DNA of 38,250 bases from Roseivirga sp. (lineage in GTDB: Bacteria; Bacteroidota; Bacteroidia; Cytophagales; Cyclobacteriaceae), in assembly GCA_029262895.1 (NCBI GenBank), contig JAJCYM010000034.1, positions 1-38,250 on the forward strand, in the 5' to 3' direction. This document shows positions 1-8,418 of the stretch, one piece after another. Each line of letters opens with the position of its first letter. Within the stretch, counting starts at the first letter, position 1. Under the pieces are notes generated by a model. It did not search any database and was not told the DNA's origin. It worked only from the letters and a program-made list of their open reading frames with translations. Made by a program: the position numbers and the translations under genes.

Positions 1-900
1 CGTCTCAAATCTGATGGACCGGATGCTGATTCTGGCTATTCGGGACAAATTACTGCGAGCACCACGATTGCCGCACCCACTGCACTGGCCGCAAGCAGCA
101 ATACAACTACCAGCTTTGTGGCCAACTGGACTGCAGTGAGCGGAGTCAGTAATTTCCTGCTTTATGTATCAGAGAACAGTAGCTTTTCTTCTCATGTTTC
201 AGGCTACAATGGACTCTCCGTTACAGGGACCAGTCATACTGTGACCGGCTTGCTGACTGGCAAAAATTATTACTACCGTCTCAAATCTGATGGACCAGAC
301 GATGATTCTAACTATTCGGGATATATTACAGCCAGCACAACGATTGCCGCACCCACCGCACTGGCGGCAAGCAGCAATGCGGCTACTACCTTTGTGGCCA
401 ATTGGACTGCAGTGAGCGGAGTAAGTAATTTTCTACTTTATGTTTCCGATGATGATCAATTTTCTAACAACCTTCCAGGCTACAATGGGCTGTCGGTGAC
501 CGGGACTAGTCATACCGTAACAGGCTTGTTTACCGGCAAGAATTACTATTATCGCCTCAAATCCGTTGGACCGGATGCCAATTCAGGCTACTCAGGAGAC
601 ATTACAGCTACCACCACGATTGCTGCTCCCACGGCACTTTTCGAAACCAGTAAAACAACTACTTCTTTTGTGGCCAACTGGACTGTGGTGAGTGGAGTAA
701 GCAATTTTCTACTCTATGTTTCCGAAAATGATGATTTTTCTACCCATCTACCAGGCTACAACGGACTGTCTGTGACCGGTATAAATCACACTGTGACTGG
801 ACTGTCAGAAGGCACAAACTATTATTATCGACTCAAATCAGTCGGTCCAGATGCTAATTCAGACTACTCCGGAGCTATTACAGCCAACACCGCCCTATTG
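1..900 (+). repeat. 276-bp tandem repeats encoding fibronectin-III domains
   Basis: The phrase encoding ANWTAVSGVSNFLLYVS recurs at 121, 397 and 673, exactly 276 bp (92 codons) apart, and base 1 matches base 277. The copies are very alike at the DNA level and each carries a YYYRLKS strand. More units probably lie upstream of the window. Such near-identical units can change number by slippage or recombination. Confidence 0.9.
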
Positions 901-3900
901 CCAATCATCAATGTGGTTGGTAATACCAATTTAGCTGCACTTGGAGATAAGGTTACTTTATCGGCTTCTGGTTATGACTCTTATACCTGGAAAAAAGATG
1001 GTATACTCGTGGAAACCGGAAGTGAATATATCGCCAACCTCTCCGGAGCCTATACCGTCACGGTGACTCGCACAGGAATCTCAGAAAGTGGTACCAGTGC
1101 AGCCGTAGTGGTAACAGGCTGTGGAGATGTAGATCCTGGAGATCACAATTACATTATGGCCACCACCATTCTTACTGCTGGAGTTACTTCTGATTTAACC
1201 ACAGACGCTCAGATAGGTGTGCTTACCTCAGAAGATCGTTCGGTCAGCATTCAATATGCCGATGACCTGGGCAGAGGCATTCAGACCATAGGCATTGAGG
1301 CTTCTCCCAATAAAGACCATCTTGTACAAGCTGTGGTATACGATGCTTTTGGCAGACAGCAAACGAGCTACCTGCCCTATGTGGTGACAGATACCTGCGG
1401 TATTTTCCAAATCAACCCCGTGGGAACCACTGCGACCAATTACACCAGCAGTCCACAATATTTGTTCTACCAGGGTACGGGCAGTATAGCCAGTGATACT
1501 ATGCCCTATGCCCAAACGATTTTTGAAAGTTCTCCTCTTAACCGCACCTCAAAACAAGGCGCACCCGGGGCAGCCTGGCAACCGGTAAATGCATCGACTA
1601 CCGACCATGTCGTACGAGCGAGTTATAAAACAAATGCAGCCAACGAAGTGCGTTCCTTTACGGATGGTGGAGGCTTACCTGTTCCGGTTTCCCTAAGTGG
1701 GTACTATGGAGCCGGGCAGCTGTCTAAAAACATTACCGAAGACGAAGAAGGTAATGAAGTAGTCACCTTTACCGATAAATCAGGGCAAACCATACTTAAA
1801 CGAGTGGCTACAGGGGATGTGAGCACGCCCTGGGCCGATACCTACTATGTATATGATGATTACGGAAACCTTTCCGTAGTACTACCTCCTGAAGCCGTGG
1901 AAGCCATCAATACAGGCAATTTAGCCACTGTACCGGCTGGTTATACCCTGGCCACCGCAGACCTAACCCTTACCAGTGCCAACTACAGCGGAGGCTCTTA
2001 TATGTATGTGGAAACGGCCACCATAACGCTTGACCCCGGAGTAACACTTGACCCCGGAGCTGAAATTGTGCCTTATAGTATCAGTCTTGCATTTCTGGAC
2101 CAATGGGCCTTTCAATATCGCTACAATAAAAGAAACCTCATGAGCCAAAAGCGAGTGCCCGGAGCAGGTTGGGTCTATATGGTCTATGACAGATTAGACC
2201 GCCTGGTGGCCACACAAGATGCCAATCAGCGCATTACCAGTCAGTGGACCTTTACCAAGTATGATGTGTTAAGCCGTCCCATACTCACCGGTTTTTATAC
2301 CCACTCTGCAGGAACACCTGAAGCATTACAGACCGTAGTTGATGGCTATACTGACTTGTTTGAAATTGACGGAACCGCTGTATTGGACTATACCAATACG
2401 GCTTTCCCCAATGTGAGTAATGCTGATGACTACCTGACAGCCACCTATTATGATGATTACGCCAATCTACCTTCAGACTTTACATTTAGCTATGTTCAGG
2501 AATTAGGCAATGGTGTTAAGAATGAGAATATCAAAGGCCAGGTAGTGGGCAGCAAAACCAAGGTATTGGATGGTACAAATAGCTGGTTAAAAAGCGTGGT
2601 CTACTACGATGACCGTTATAGGGTACTGCAAAGCCAATCTGACAATCACTTGGGAGGTACGGACCGGACTACCAGCAAATATGACTTTGTAGGCAGAGTT
2701 TTAGAAACCAAAAGCACTCACGATGATGGTAATACTGGCACAACAGACATTGTTATTGCCGAAACCTTCGATTATGACCACGCCAGCCGTTTGCTGGAAG
2801 TGGAACATCAGATAAATAGCGACTCCGCTGTACTATTGGTAAAAAATGAATACAATGAGTTGGGTGAGCTGATCGATAAAAAAATGCACTCTGAAGACAA
2901 TGGCAGCACCTTCGAACAATCAGTAGATTTCCGATATAATATTCGTGGCTGGCTGGAACGTATCAACGATGCTGCCCTATCAGACAGTGAGGGCGATTAT
3001 TTTGGGATGGAGCTTGCCTATAACAATACCTTCTCAGGAGTGACCAGTACCGGACTCTTTAATGGCAATATTTCTGCCGCCAAATGGAGCAATTTCAGTA
3101 ATGGCGGAGATATGCAAAGTGCCTATGCTTACGGCTATGATGGGTTGAATCGCTTAAAAACCGCAGACTATCAGCAGAAGGATGGTGCCGCAAGCTGGGC
3201 CGATCTAACCAAGTTTGGGGTGGAAAACCTGGACTACGACCTGAACGGCAATATTCAAAACCTGACCAGGTACCATACTGATGCGGTCACACCCATGGAT
3301 AGCATGACCTATAGTTATACAGGCAATCAGCTATTCTCAGTGACAGACAATGGGGATGATCTGGAAGGATTTAAAGATGGCAATACCAGTGGTGATGATT
3401 ATAGCTATGATGCCAATGGCAATATGACAAGCGATGCTAATAAGGACATTACAAGTATTAGTTATAACCACTTGAATCTGCCCAAGATGGTCACCTTTAC
3501 AGGAGGCAGAAGCATCACCTATACTTATGATGCAGCAGGTATTAAGCTGGCCAAAAGCGTCAATGATAACGGTATCACTAACCTTACCGACTATAGCGGG
3601 GCCTTTATCTATGAAGATAGTGTTTTGCAACAATTGGCTCATGCAGAAGGCAGGGTTAGAAAGAAAGCCAATGATGACTTTGTTTATGACTATTACCTAA
3701 AAGATCATCTTGGCAATACGCGTATCACCTTTACCACTGAAAATGAGGAAGTGATTTATCTGGCTACTATGGAAACGGAACACGAAACCTTTGAAGAGGG
3801 GCTCTTCCTTAATATGGATAATAGTAGAGTAGTTTCTACGGCAGGTAACTATACCATAGATGCTACCATTACTGCCAATGAAGCAGCCAGATTAAACGGA

Positions 3901-5331
3901 AGTGACTCAACAAGAAGAGTCGGACCGGGTAAGCTTATGACCGTATCCCGCGGTGATTCTGTGGATATAGAGGTTTACGCTCACTATACCGGGGGTTATA
4001 CCGACAATGGCAGTATCAGTCAAAACACAGATTTTTTAACTGCCTTAGCGACCGCCTTTGGAGGGGTAAATGGTGGAACAGCAGAACAGCAAGCCACCTA
4101 TGATTTGTTTTCAAATAATGTAAGCTCTGCTTTTGTAGGTACAGGAGGTAGTGCATCTGCCCCAAGGGCCTATCTTAATTATATTCTCTTCGATCAGGAC
4201 TTTAACTATGTAGATGCCGGCTTTGATCAGGTGACAACTTCAGCCTTAAACTCGCATGAAAAATTAACGTTAAGTAAATCTATCACAGAAGGTGGTTATA
4301 TTTATATGTATGTCTCTAACGAGAGCAATACGAATTTTGACGTGTTTTTTGATGACTTAAGGATTACTCATACTAAAGGCAGAGTTTTGCAAGAGGATCA
4401 TTACTATCCCTTTGGATTGAACATATCAGCACTATCAAGTACAGCACCACTGTCCAAACCAAACAACTTTAAATACAACGGCTTTGAATTAGAAGAGAGT
4501 TTTGATCTGGGTTGGTATGATTATCAAGCCAGACAATATGATCCTCAACTAGGAAGGTTCTTGAGCGTTGATCCTGCGGCTGATTTAATGAGAAGGCATG
4601 GCACCTATAATTATGCATTTAATAATCCGATTAGATTTATTGATCCGGATGGCATGATGCCTGAAGATCAAACTGATCCAGAATGTGAAACTTGTGATGA
4701 GGGGATTGCTGTTCTATTCTTTAGCCCAATGCAAGCTAGGAGTATAAAAAAAGCTTTGGCAAATGGAGATTGGGCTCGAATCTTGGAAATTTTTGATTTC
4801 GCAGCCAATAATGGTTTTGTTGATGACGAGGGTAAATCATCAGATTTCATTAACAGAAAACTAGATTCAAGTGGTGAGGAAGAACAATCTCCAGAAAATA
4901 GGACTGTTATTAAAAGTGACGACAAAGGTGGAAGGGAAATTTACAATTTCTTTGGAGTTCAAATAAGTGAGGATGGAAATGCAGAAATAATTTACCTAGG
5001 GTCGGTTAACAAAGAGAGAGAAAAGTTAGACAAGTGGATGAACTTGGTATTGGAAAAAGGTCTCGAAAACACAAATATTCTTGAGGGAGGTAGGAAAGCA
5101 AGCATTAATTTCAAGCTGGGTAAAAGAATTGACAGATATCAGGAACCAACTAGTTTTGTGAATTTTTCTTTAGGTACGGGAGGAGGGTCTTCAGGAACGG
5201 ACATGGCTCATGACGGGATCATAATGTTTAGAGAGTTTCTTGAGGATTACCAAAAGAATCCGGCCAAATATGAAAGGTTAAAGAATATATTCATGAAACA
5301 ATTCACAAGACCAACCAAGAAGAAGAATTAA
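1..5331 (+). CDS. RHS/YD-repeat polymorphic toxin (5' end missing)
   Basis: The frame is open from base 1, so this is the C-terminal 1,776 residues of a larger secreted protein. In order it holds fibronectin-III repeats (nt 1-900), one Ig/PKD-like domain (about 900-1125), a DUF6443-like segment with YADDLGRGIQT and YDAFGRQ (about 1150-1410), YD/RHS-repeat sequence (YDRLDRL, YDFVGRV, YDLNGN), and the RHS-associated core (LGRFLSVDPA, IDPDGMM) ending near 4665. After the core comes a 222-residue tip that I do not recognise; by eye it is more AT-rich than the rest. In RHS proteins the core encloses and releases such tips, which are usually toxins. The stop overlaps the ATG of the next gene (TAATG), the usual toxin-immunity layout. 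That the tip is toxic is inference; the RHS identity is secure. Confidence 0.93.
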   Translation, partial: RLKSDGPDADSGYSGQITASTTIAAPTALAASSNTTTSFVANWTAVSGVSNFLLYVSENSSFSSHVSGYNGLSVTGTSHTVTGLLTGKNYYYRLKSDGPDDDSNYSGYITASTTIAAPTALAASSNAATTFVANWTAVSGVSNFLLYVSDDDQFSNNLPGYNGLSVTGTSHTVTGLFTGKNYYYRLKSVGPDANSGYSGDITATTTIAAPTALFETSKTTTSFVANWTVVSGVSNFLLYVSENDDFSTHLPGYNGLSVTGINHTVTGLSEGTNYYYRLKSVGPDANSDYSGAITANTALLPIINVVGNTNLAALGDKVTLSASGYDSYTWKKDGILVETGSEYIANLSGAYTVTVTRTGISESGTSAAVVVTGCGDVDPGDHNYIMATTILTAGVTSDLTTDAQIGVLTSEDRSVSIQYADDLGRGIQTIGIEASPNKDHLVQAVVYDAFGRQQTSYLPYVVTDTCGIFQINPVGTTATNYTSSPQYLFYQGTGSIASDTMPYAQTIFESSPLNRTSKQGAPGAAWQPVNASTTDHVVRASYKTNAANEVRSFTDGGGLPVPVSLSGYYGAGQLSKNITEDEEGNEVVTFTDKSGQTILKRVATGDVSTPWADTYYVYDDYGNLSVVLPPEAVEAINTGNLATVPAGYTLATADLTLTSANYSGGSYMYVETATITLDPGVTLDPGAEIVPYSISLAFLDQWAFQYRYNKRNLMSQKRVPGAGWVYMVYDRLDRLVATQDANQRITSQWTFTKYDVLSRPILTGFYTHSAGTPEALQTVVDGYTDLFEIDGTAVLDYTNTAFPNVSNADDYLTATYYDDYANLPSDFTFSYVQELGNGVKNENIKGQVVGSKTKVLDGTNSWLKSVVYYDDRYRVLQSQSDNHLGGTDRTTSKYDFVGRVLETKSTHDDGNTGTTDIVIAETFDYDHASRLLEVEHQINSDSAVLLVKNEYNELGELIDKKMHSEDNGSTFEQSVDFRYNIRGWLERINDAALSDSEGDYFGMELAYNNTFSGVTSTGLFNGNISAAKWSNFSNGGDMQSAYAYGYDGLNRLKTADYQQKDGAASWADLTKFGVENLDYDLNGNIQNLTRYHTDAVTPMDSMTYSYTGNQLFSVTDNGDDLEGFKDGNTSGDDYSYDANGNMTSDANKDITSISYNHLNLPKMVTFTGGRSITYTYDAAGIKLAKSVNDNGITNLTDYSGAFIYEDSVLQQLAHAEGRVRKKANDDFVYDYYLKDHLGNTRITFTTENEEVIYLATMETEHETFEEGLFLNMDNSRVVSTAGNYTIDATITANEAARLNGSDSTRRVGPGKLMTVSRGDSVDIEVYAHYTGGYTDNGSISQNTDFLTALATAFGGVNGGTAEQQATYDLFSNNVSSAFVGTGGSASAPRAYLNYILFDQDFNYVDAGFDQVTTSALNSHEKLTLSKSITEGGYIYMYVSNESNTNFDVFFDDLRITHTKGRVLQEDHYYPFGLNISALSSTAPLSKPNNFKYNGFELEESFDLGWYDYQARQYDPQLGRFLSVDPAADLMRRHGTYNYAFNNPIRFIDPDGMMPEDQTDPECETCDEGIAVLFFSPMQARSIKKALANGDWARILEIFDFAANNGFVDDEGKSSDFINRKLDSSGEEEQSPENRTVIKSDDKGGREIYNFFGVQISEDGNAEIIYLGSVNKEREKLDKWMNLVLEKGLENTNILEGGRKASINFKLGKRIDRYQEPTSFVNFSLGTGGGSSGTDMAHDGIIMFREFLEDYQKNPAKYERLKNIFMKQFTRPTKKKN

Positions 5332-5960
5332 TGCTTAACGAGCCTTCGATAGATAGTTATCCGGCAGAAACCTACTTCATGATTAATGAAGATCCTGAGC
5401 TAATTGATTTGGTTTGGTTTGGTTTCTGCGGGTTAATTTATAAAGGTAACATTATTGCCTCCAAAGAAAGTGATAGTGAAAAAAGTACAAGTTGGTTCAT
5501 TAGAATTAAGAGAACTAAGAATTTAAATACGTATGAACTGTCTTTATTGGACAAATATTTTTCCGAAGAATACATTTCAATCAAGGAGTATTCATTCTTT
5601 CTTTCCAACTTCATAACCGACCCAACTATGTTTATGGGTAAGTATAGGTACCTAAGATTTCTAGAGGAAAGTTTAATTGAAAAGGGAATTCTTGAAAAAA
5701 AGAAGTCTCTATTTAGAGTCAAAGTGAAACTGTCGGACAAGGGTCAAAAACTAAGTCAAAGTCATAGAAGTTCTATCCTAGGAAAGGAGTATGGTGATTT
5801 TGATTCCTTTGTAAGAAAGGAACTATTAGTAGAAAAGGGCCTTGAAGAGACCTATGATGATCTCAAAAACCAAACTTTGAATTTCATGAATGAATACAAA
5901 TTATCTAAAGGAACCCCGTTAGGCAGATTGAATAAAGCCCATTTCCCACGTAAAATCTAG
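5331..5960 (+). CDS. Candidate immunity protein for the RHS tip
   Basis: A 209-residue protein I do not recognise. Its ATG overlaps the stop of the RHS gene by one base (TAATG), which implies translational coupling. There is no signal peptide or membrane segment, so it should be cytoplasmic. The middle part (about residues 85-145, KYRYLRFLEESLIEKGILEK, then a short basic strand and KLSDKG) looks like a winged-helix-type fold. Position directly after a polymorphic-toxin tip is the reason for the immunity call; the sequence itself gives no function. Confidence 0.6.
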   Translation: MLNEPSIDSYPAETYFMINEDPELIDLVWFGFCGLIYKGNIIASKESDSEKSTSWFIRIKRTKNLNTYELSLLDKYFSEEYISIKEYSFFLSNFITDPTMFMGKYRYLRFLEESLIEKGILEKKKSLFRVKVKLSDKGQKLSQSHRSSILGKEYGDFDSFVRKELLVEKGLEETYDDLKNQTLNFMNEYKLSKGTPLGRLNKAHFPRKI

Positions 5961-5975
5961 CCGAGATTGAATTAA

Positions 5976-6440
5976 TTATGTTTTTGTCCCCCTTGATTCA
6001 TTTTGCTCAGGACAAGAGACGGTTTGCGACCTTTTTTTCATATCGCTAATTACTTTTTCCAGCCAATTATTTAAAGTATCTCTTTCATCCATTTTCGGAA
6101 TTGGCTCTATACTTTCTGGAAATTTTAAAAAATCAGATTTAATACCATTACTCGGGCTAGAATATTTCCACTCCAGAGAGTTTGCCTCAATTTTTATTAG
6201 CACGGTTTCTACTTTTTTTTCTCTTCTAAGGATTAGAGTGTCTTGTTCCAATTGATAAGAATAGAGAATACTCACTAGGTCAATCCCTTCAACAAACACT
6301 TCAATTGAGTTATTATCGATGTGCATCTCATAGTATACTCCGTTCTTTGTACAAGAATACCAAACACCGACTAGTGGGTTCTTCTTTTCGCTACATCCCA
6401 AAAAAAGGAGTAAAAAAATTAGACCTAAAAATCTCTTCAT
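5976..6440 (-). CDS. Small lipoprotein, lipocalin-like
   Basis: The start is placed at the ATG at 6440 (MKRFLG), not at a TTG three codons upstream. The N-terminus is a lipoprotein signal (LIFLLLFLGC), with Cys as the lipidation residue. The mature part begins LVGVWYSCTKNG and alternates short strands (YYEMHIDN, LILRREKK), the pattern of small lipocalin-like or DUF-type Bacteroidota lipoproteins. It runs convergently to the RHS/immunity pair with a 15-bp gap. A role as an immunity or island accessory protein is possible but not shown; function unknown. Confidence 0.7.
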   Translation of the reverse strand: MKRFLGLIFLLLFLGCSEKKNPLVGVWYSCTKNGVYYEMHIDNNSIEVFVEGIDLVSILYSYQLEQDTLILRREKKVETVLIKIEANSLEWKYSSPSNGIKSDFLKFPESIEPIPKMDERDTLNNWLEKVISDMKKRSQTVSCPEQNESRGTKT

Positions 6441-6489
6441 AAGAGACAAATATTATTTATGATGGTTTGAATTAATTTTCAGATTTGGG

Positions 6490-6655
6490 TTAAACCCGGT
6501 TTATGCAATAGGGATCGTAATGAGGGTGTAAATCGCAATGAATCAGGATGTTTGACTTTGAAAGCATAGCACCGTTATGGTGAAAAGACAAACGAAGCGC
6601 AGCGGCTGATTAGAAGCGAGTTATGCCCGTAATAGAAAGTCTATCGCAATATCCA
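6490..6655. repeat. Possible MITE-like noncoding element
   Basis: The left end (GGTTTATGCAATAGGGATCG) is roughly mirrored by the right end (CTATCGCAATATCC on the same strand), with an inner GTAATGAGG / CCCGTAAT match. The interior has no open frame of note. The symmetry is imperfect, so a nonautonomous element or a structured RNA are both only guesses. Confidence 0.3.
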
Positions 6656-6676
6656 GGTTAAAAATAATAAATATGA

Positions 6677-6720
6677 GTAATGTATCAAAGTATCCCCGCT
6701 GGCGCAAACTTGTAGTTTGT
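6677..6720 (+). repeat. Cassette-flank motif fused to a REP-like hairpin
   Basis: The first 18 bases (AGTAATGTATCAAAGTAT) also occur just after the gene ending at 12318 and, changed, after the gene ending at 9736. They run into CCCCGCTGGCG and a small hairpin (CAAACT-TGT-AGTTTG, 6706-6720) of the kind seen in scattered Bacteroidota intergenic repeats. Confidence 0.4.
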
Positions 6721-6881
6721 GACCAACACTAACACGAGCACTTGTTTGAGTTGTAAGAAACATTAAACCAGCTTCTTTTTGGAGTTGGGTTTTTGATTAA
6801 TGAGACTCTCATATATGGGTTAAAAGTAGCAAATGTGAGAGGGGTGATTTTTCTGAAATTTAGATCGATTCTAAATGATTC

Positions 6882-6936
6882 AATAATGCGACATATAAGT
6901 CTTATTCGAGACTTATATGTCGCATTATTTTTTTTC
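6882..6936. terminator. Perfect 20-bp hairpin with T-run
   Basis: Arms 6882-6901 and 6910-6929 are perfectly complementary around an 8-base loop (TTATTCGA). A T-run follows on the plus strand. The XRE gene on the minus strand ends inside the right arm, so the structure may end that transcript, act in both directions, or be a protein-binding palindrome. Confidence 0.6.
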
Positions 6937-7167
6937 GGAAAATTCAAAATTAAAGAGTTCGCAAATTGGAACCTCCAGTGCTTTTGCGAACACAAACACT
7001 GTGCTGATTGAGGCATTTTGAATTCCTTTTTCAGTTCTAAGAACCTGACTTCTCTTTACACCTGCTTTTTCAGCTAGCTCATTTTGAGTCAGTCCTTTGG
7101 CTTTTCTAAGCTCTTTCAGCTTTTGGCCAAATGCATCAACGAATTCTTTATTGTAAACCTTAATCAC
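6925..7167 (-). CDS. XRE-family helix-turn-helix regulator
   Basis: About 80 residues. The core FGQKLKELRKAKGLTQNELA, followed by EKAGVKRSQVLRTEKG, is a Cro/C1-type HTH with the recognition helix around SQVLRTEKG. I chose the GTG at 7167 because the HTH begins shortly after it and a perfect 30-bp palindrome (7202-7231) then lies upstream as a likely operator. An ATG at 7254 would give 109 residues but would place the palindrome inside the gene. It sits between the first toxin-immunity pair and the orphan RHS tip, pointing away from the tip, so it may control its own gene and perhaps the tip. HTH identity is firm; target and start are inferred. Confidence 0.8.
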   Translation of the reverse strand: MIKVYNKEFVDAFGQKLKELRKAKGLTQNELAEKAGVKRSQVLRTEKGIQNASISTVFVFAKALEVPICELFNFEFSEKK

Positions 7168-7201
7168 TTTGGAAAGATAAACCTTTGAGTATAATGCGTG
7201 A

Positions 7202-7231
7202 AATAAATGAAGCGTATACGCTTCATTTATT
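7202..7231. promoter_or_regulatory. Perfect 30-bp palindrome, candidate XRE operator
   Basis: The half-site AATAAATGAAGCGTA is followed with no spacer by its exact complement, so the whole is a dyad centred between 7216 and 7217. It lies 35 bp upstream of the preferred GTG of the XRE gene and 15 bp before the reading frame of the orphan RHS tip, a good place to control both. Confidence 0.6.
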
Positions 7232-7245
7232 AAATTTTTTTTATC

Positions 7246-8415
7246 TTGACACATAAGTCCAAATCAAATCCATCAACTGGTTTAATAACTCCAAAGATTT
7301 ATGGTTTCCAAACTCAACGCTTCAAACCCCCAGCACCTCACCTATCAACATCCACCTTTAGAAATATCAGTATTAGGCGGTATCCGCTTAGAAGGCTTGG
7401 ACAGAATGAGAGCCACGCTAAAAGTGCAAGCCGCCCTTTTGGCCTTAACATAACTGCGCTGTCATCCACCGCTCCGCTGTCTAAGCCAAACGACTTTAAA
7501 TACAACAGCTTTGAATTTGAGGAGAGCTTCGATCTGGGATGGTATGATTATCAGGCCAGACAATATGACCCACAATTAGGTAGGTTCTTAAGTGTTGATC
7601 CTGCTGCTGATCTAATGAGAAGACACGGAGTCTATAACTATGCTTTTGATAACCCAATCAGGTTTATTGATCCCGATGGTATGATGCCAGAGGAATCTAC
7701 GAGTGGAGAACAGGCTACTGGTGGTGAATGTGGTGGACCTGGTGAACCGCCATGTGAAGAGACACAAGTGTCAGGTGAAGATGCTGCTAACGCAGTTGCA
7801 ACAGATCTGCTTCAGATTAAACATTCCTTGTACAATGTCTTTCTAAACATCTTTAACTCAGACTATCGGGCTACTTTTGTACGAAACGAAGATGGTGAAT
7901 GGGAGACCGGCTTTGTATTTTCTGGTCTTGGATATCTCCCGAGTACACAAAAGAACGTAGAAGCCTTTTCGGATGTGCTAAATGTTTATACCGCAGGGGT
8001 CTCATCAAAAACAGGTCTCTTGGCTAAAACACCTGCTGCTGGGGCCACTGATGAAGTTCTTGATGCAACACTACAACTAGCCCAGAACAAAGAAGCAGGT
8101 ACTGCTGCTGAAAATGCACTAAACGAATTATTTGGAGGAACTCAACAAGCTTTTTTCAATACCTCAAAAGGACGCAGATTTGTTGATAATTTAACTGACA
8201 ATGGTATTGCTCAAGAATCCAAAGTGGGTAGAGTGTCATTTTCTAGGAGAATTAGAAAACAACTCAGCAAGGATTTAGAAATATTAAGTGATCCAACAAA
8301 CAATGTTCGTAGAATTGAATGGCATTTTGCTCCGGGAAAAACAGGAAGTGGTGCCTCACAAAGGCTAAAAAATGCCCTTAAAGAAGGAGGAGCTTTTTAT
8401 ATTGAGAAAAAATAG
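7246..8415 (+). CDS. Orphan RHS tip with nuclease-like toxin domain
   Basis: From 7435 (codon 64) onward the protein matches the RHS core of the first gene (PFGLNITALSSTAPLSKPN, LGRFLSVDPA, IDPDGMM), about four in five bases being identical. The 63 codons before that point are unrelated, and the only start is a TTG at 7246, so this may be a silent or swap-in tip rather than an independent gene. After the core, a different C-terminus follows. Its end (FVDNLTDNGIAQESKVG, about residues 312-328, then WHFAPGKTGSG) has the Asp...Glu-x-Lys spacing of restriction-endonuclease-fold toxins (D314 or D318, E324, K326). A DNase-type toxin is therefore likely but unproven. An immunity candidate starts 3 bp after the stop. 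Confidence 0.75.
   Translation: MTHKSKSNPSTGLITPKIYGFQTQRFKPPAPHLSTSTFRNISIRRYPLRRLGQNESHAKSASRPFGLNITALSSTAPLSKPNDFKYNSFEFEESFDLGWYDYQARQYDPQLGRFLSVDPAADLMRRHGVYNYAFDNPIRFIDPDGMMPEESTSGEQATGGECGGPGEPPCEETQVSGEDAANAVATDLLQIKHSLYNVFLNIFNSDYRATFVRNEDGEWETGFVFSGLGYLPSTQKNVEAFSDVLNVYTAGVSSKTGLLAKTPAAGATDEVLDATLQLAQNKEAGTAAENALNELFGGTQQAFFNTSKGRRFVDNLTDNGIAQESKVGRVSFSRRIRKQLSKDLEILSDPTNNVRRIEWHFAPGKTGSGASQRLKNALKEGGAFYIEKK
7340..7453 (+). pseudogene. Remnant reading frame cut by the RHS junction
   Basis: In the frame beginning at 7340 the sequence reads ISVLGGIRLEGLDRMRATLK and continues to a stop at 7451-7453, overlapping the RHS tip in another frame. This stretch feels like the start of a protein carried on Bacteroidota mobile elements, but I cannot name it with certainty. 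It may be what the RHS tip was joined to. Confidence 0.3.
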
Positions 8416-8418
8416 AGC

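Larger units (their letters stand above)
6450..6924. other. Gene-poor gap with repeat-like elements
   Basis: No convincing gene lies in these 475 bases. They hold a structured, imperfect inverted-repeat element (about 6490-6655), a REP-like motif (6677-6720) and a 20-bp perfect hairpin (from 6882). Short open frames here carry no recognisable motif. Confidence 0.6.

Noticed and set aside
1..900. CRISPR-like periodicity
   Set aside because: The 276-bp units are coding, in phase and without unique spacers; they encode fibronectin-III domains. No CRISPR array was seen elsewhere.
6793..7011. Plus-strand open frame opposite the XRE gene
   Set aside because: It covers the hairpin and the antisense of a well-supported HTH gene, with no features of its own.
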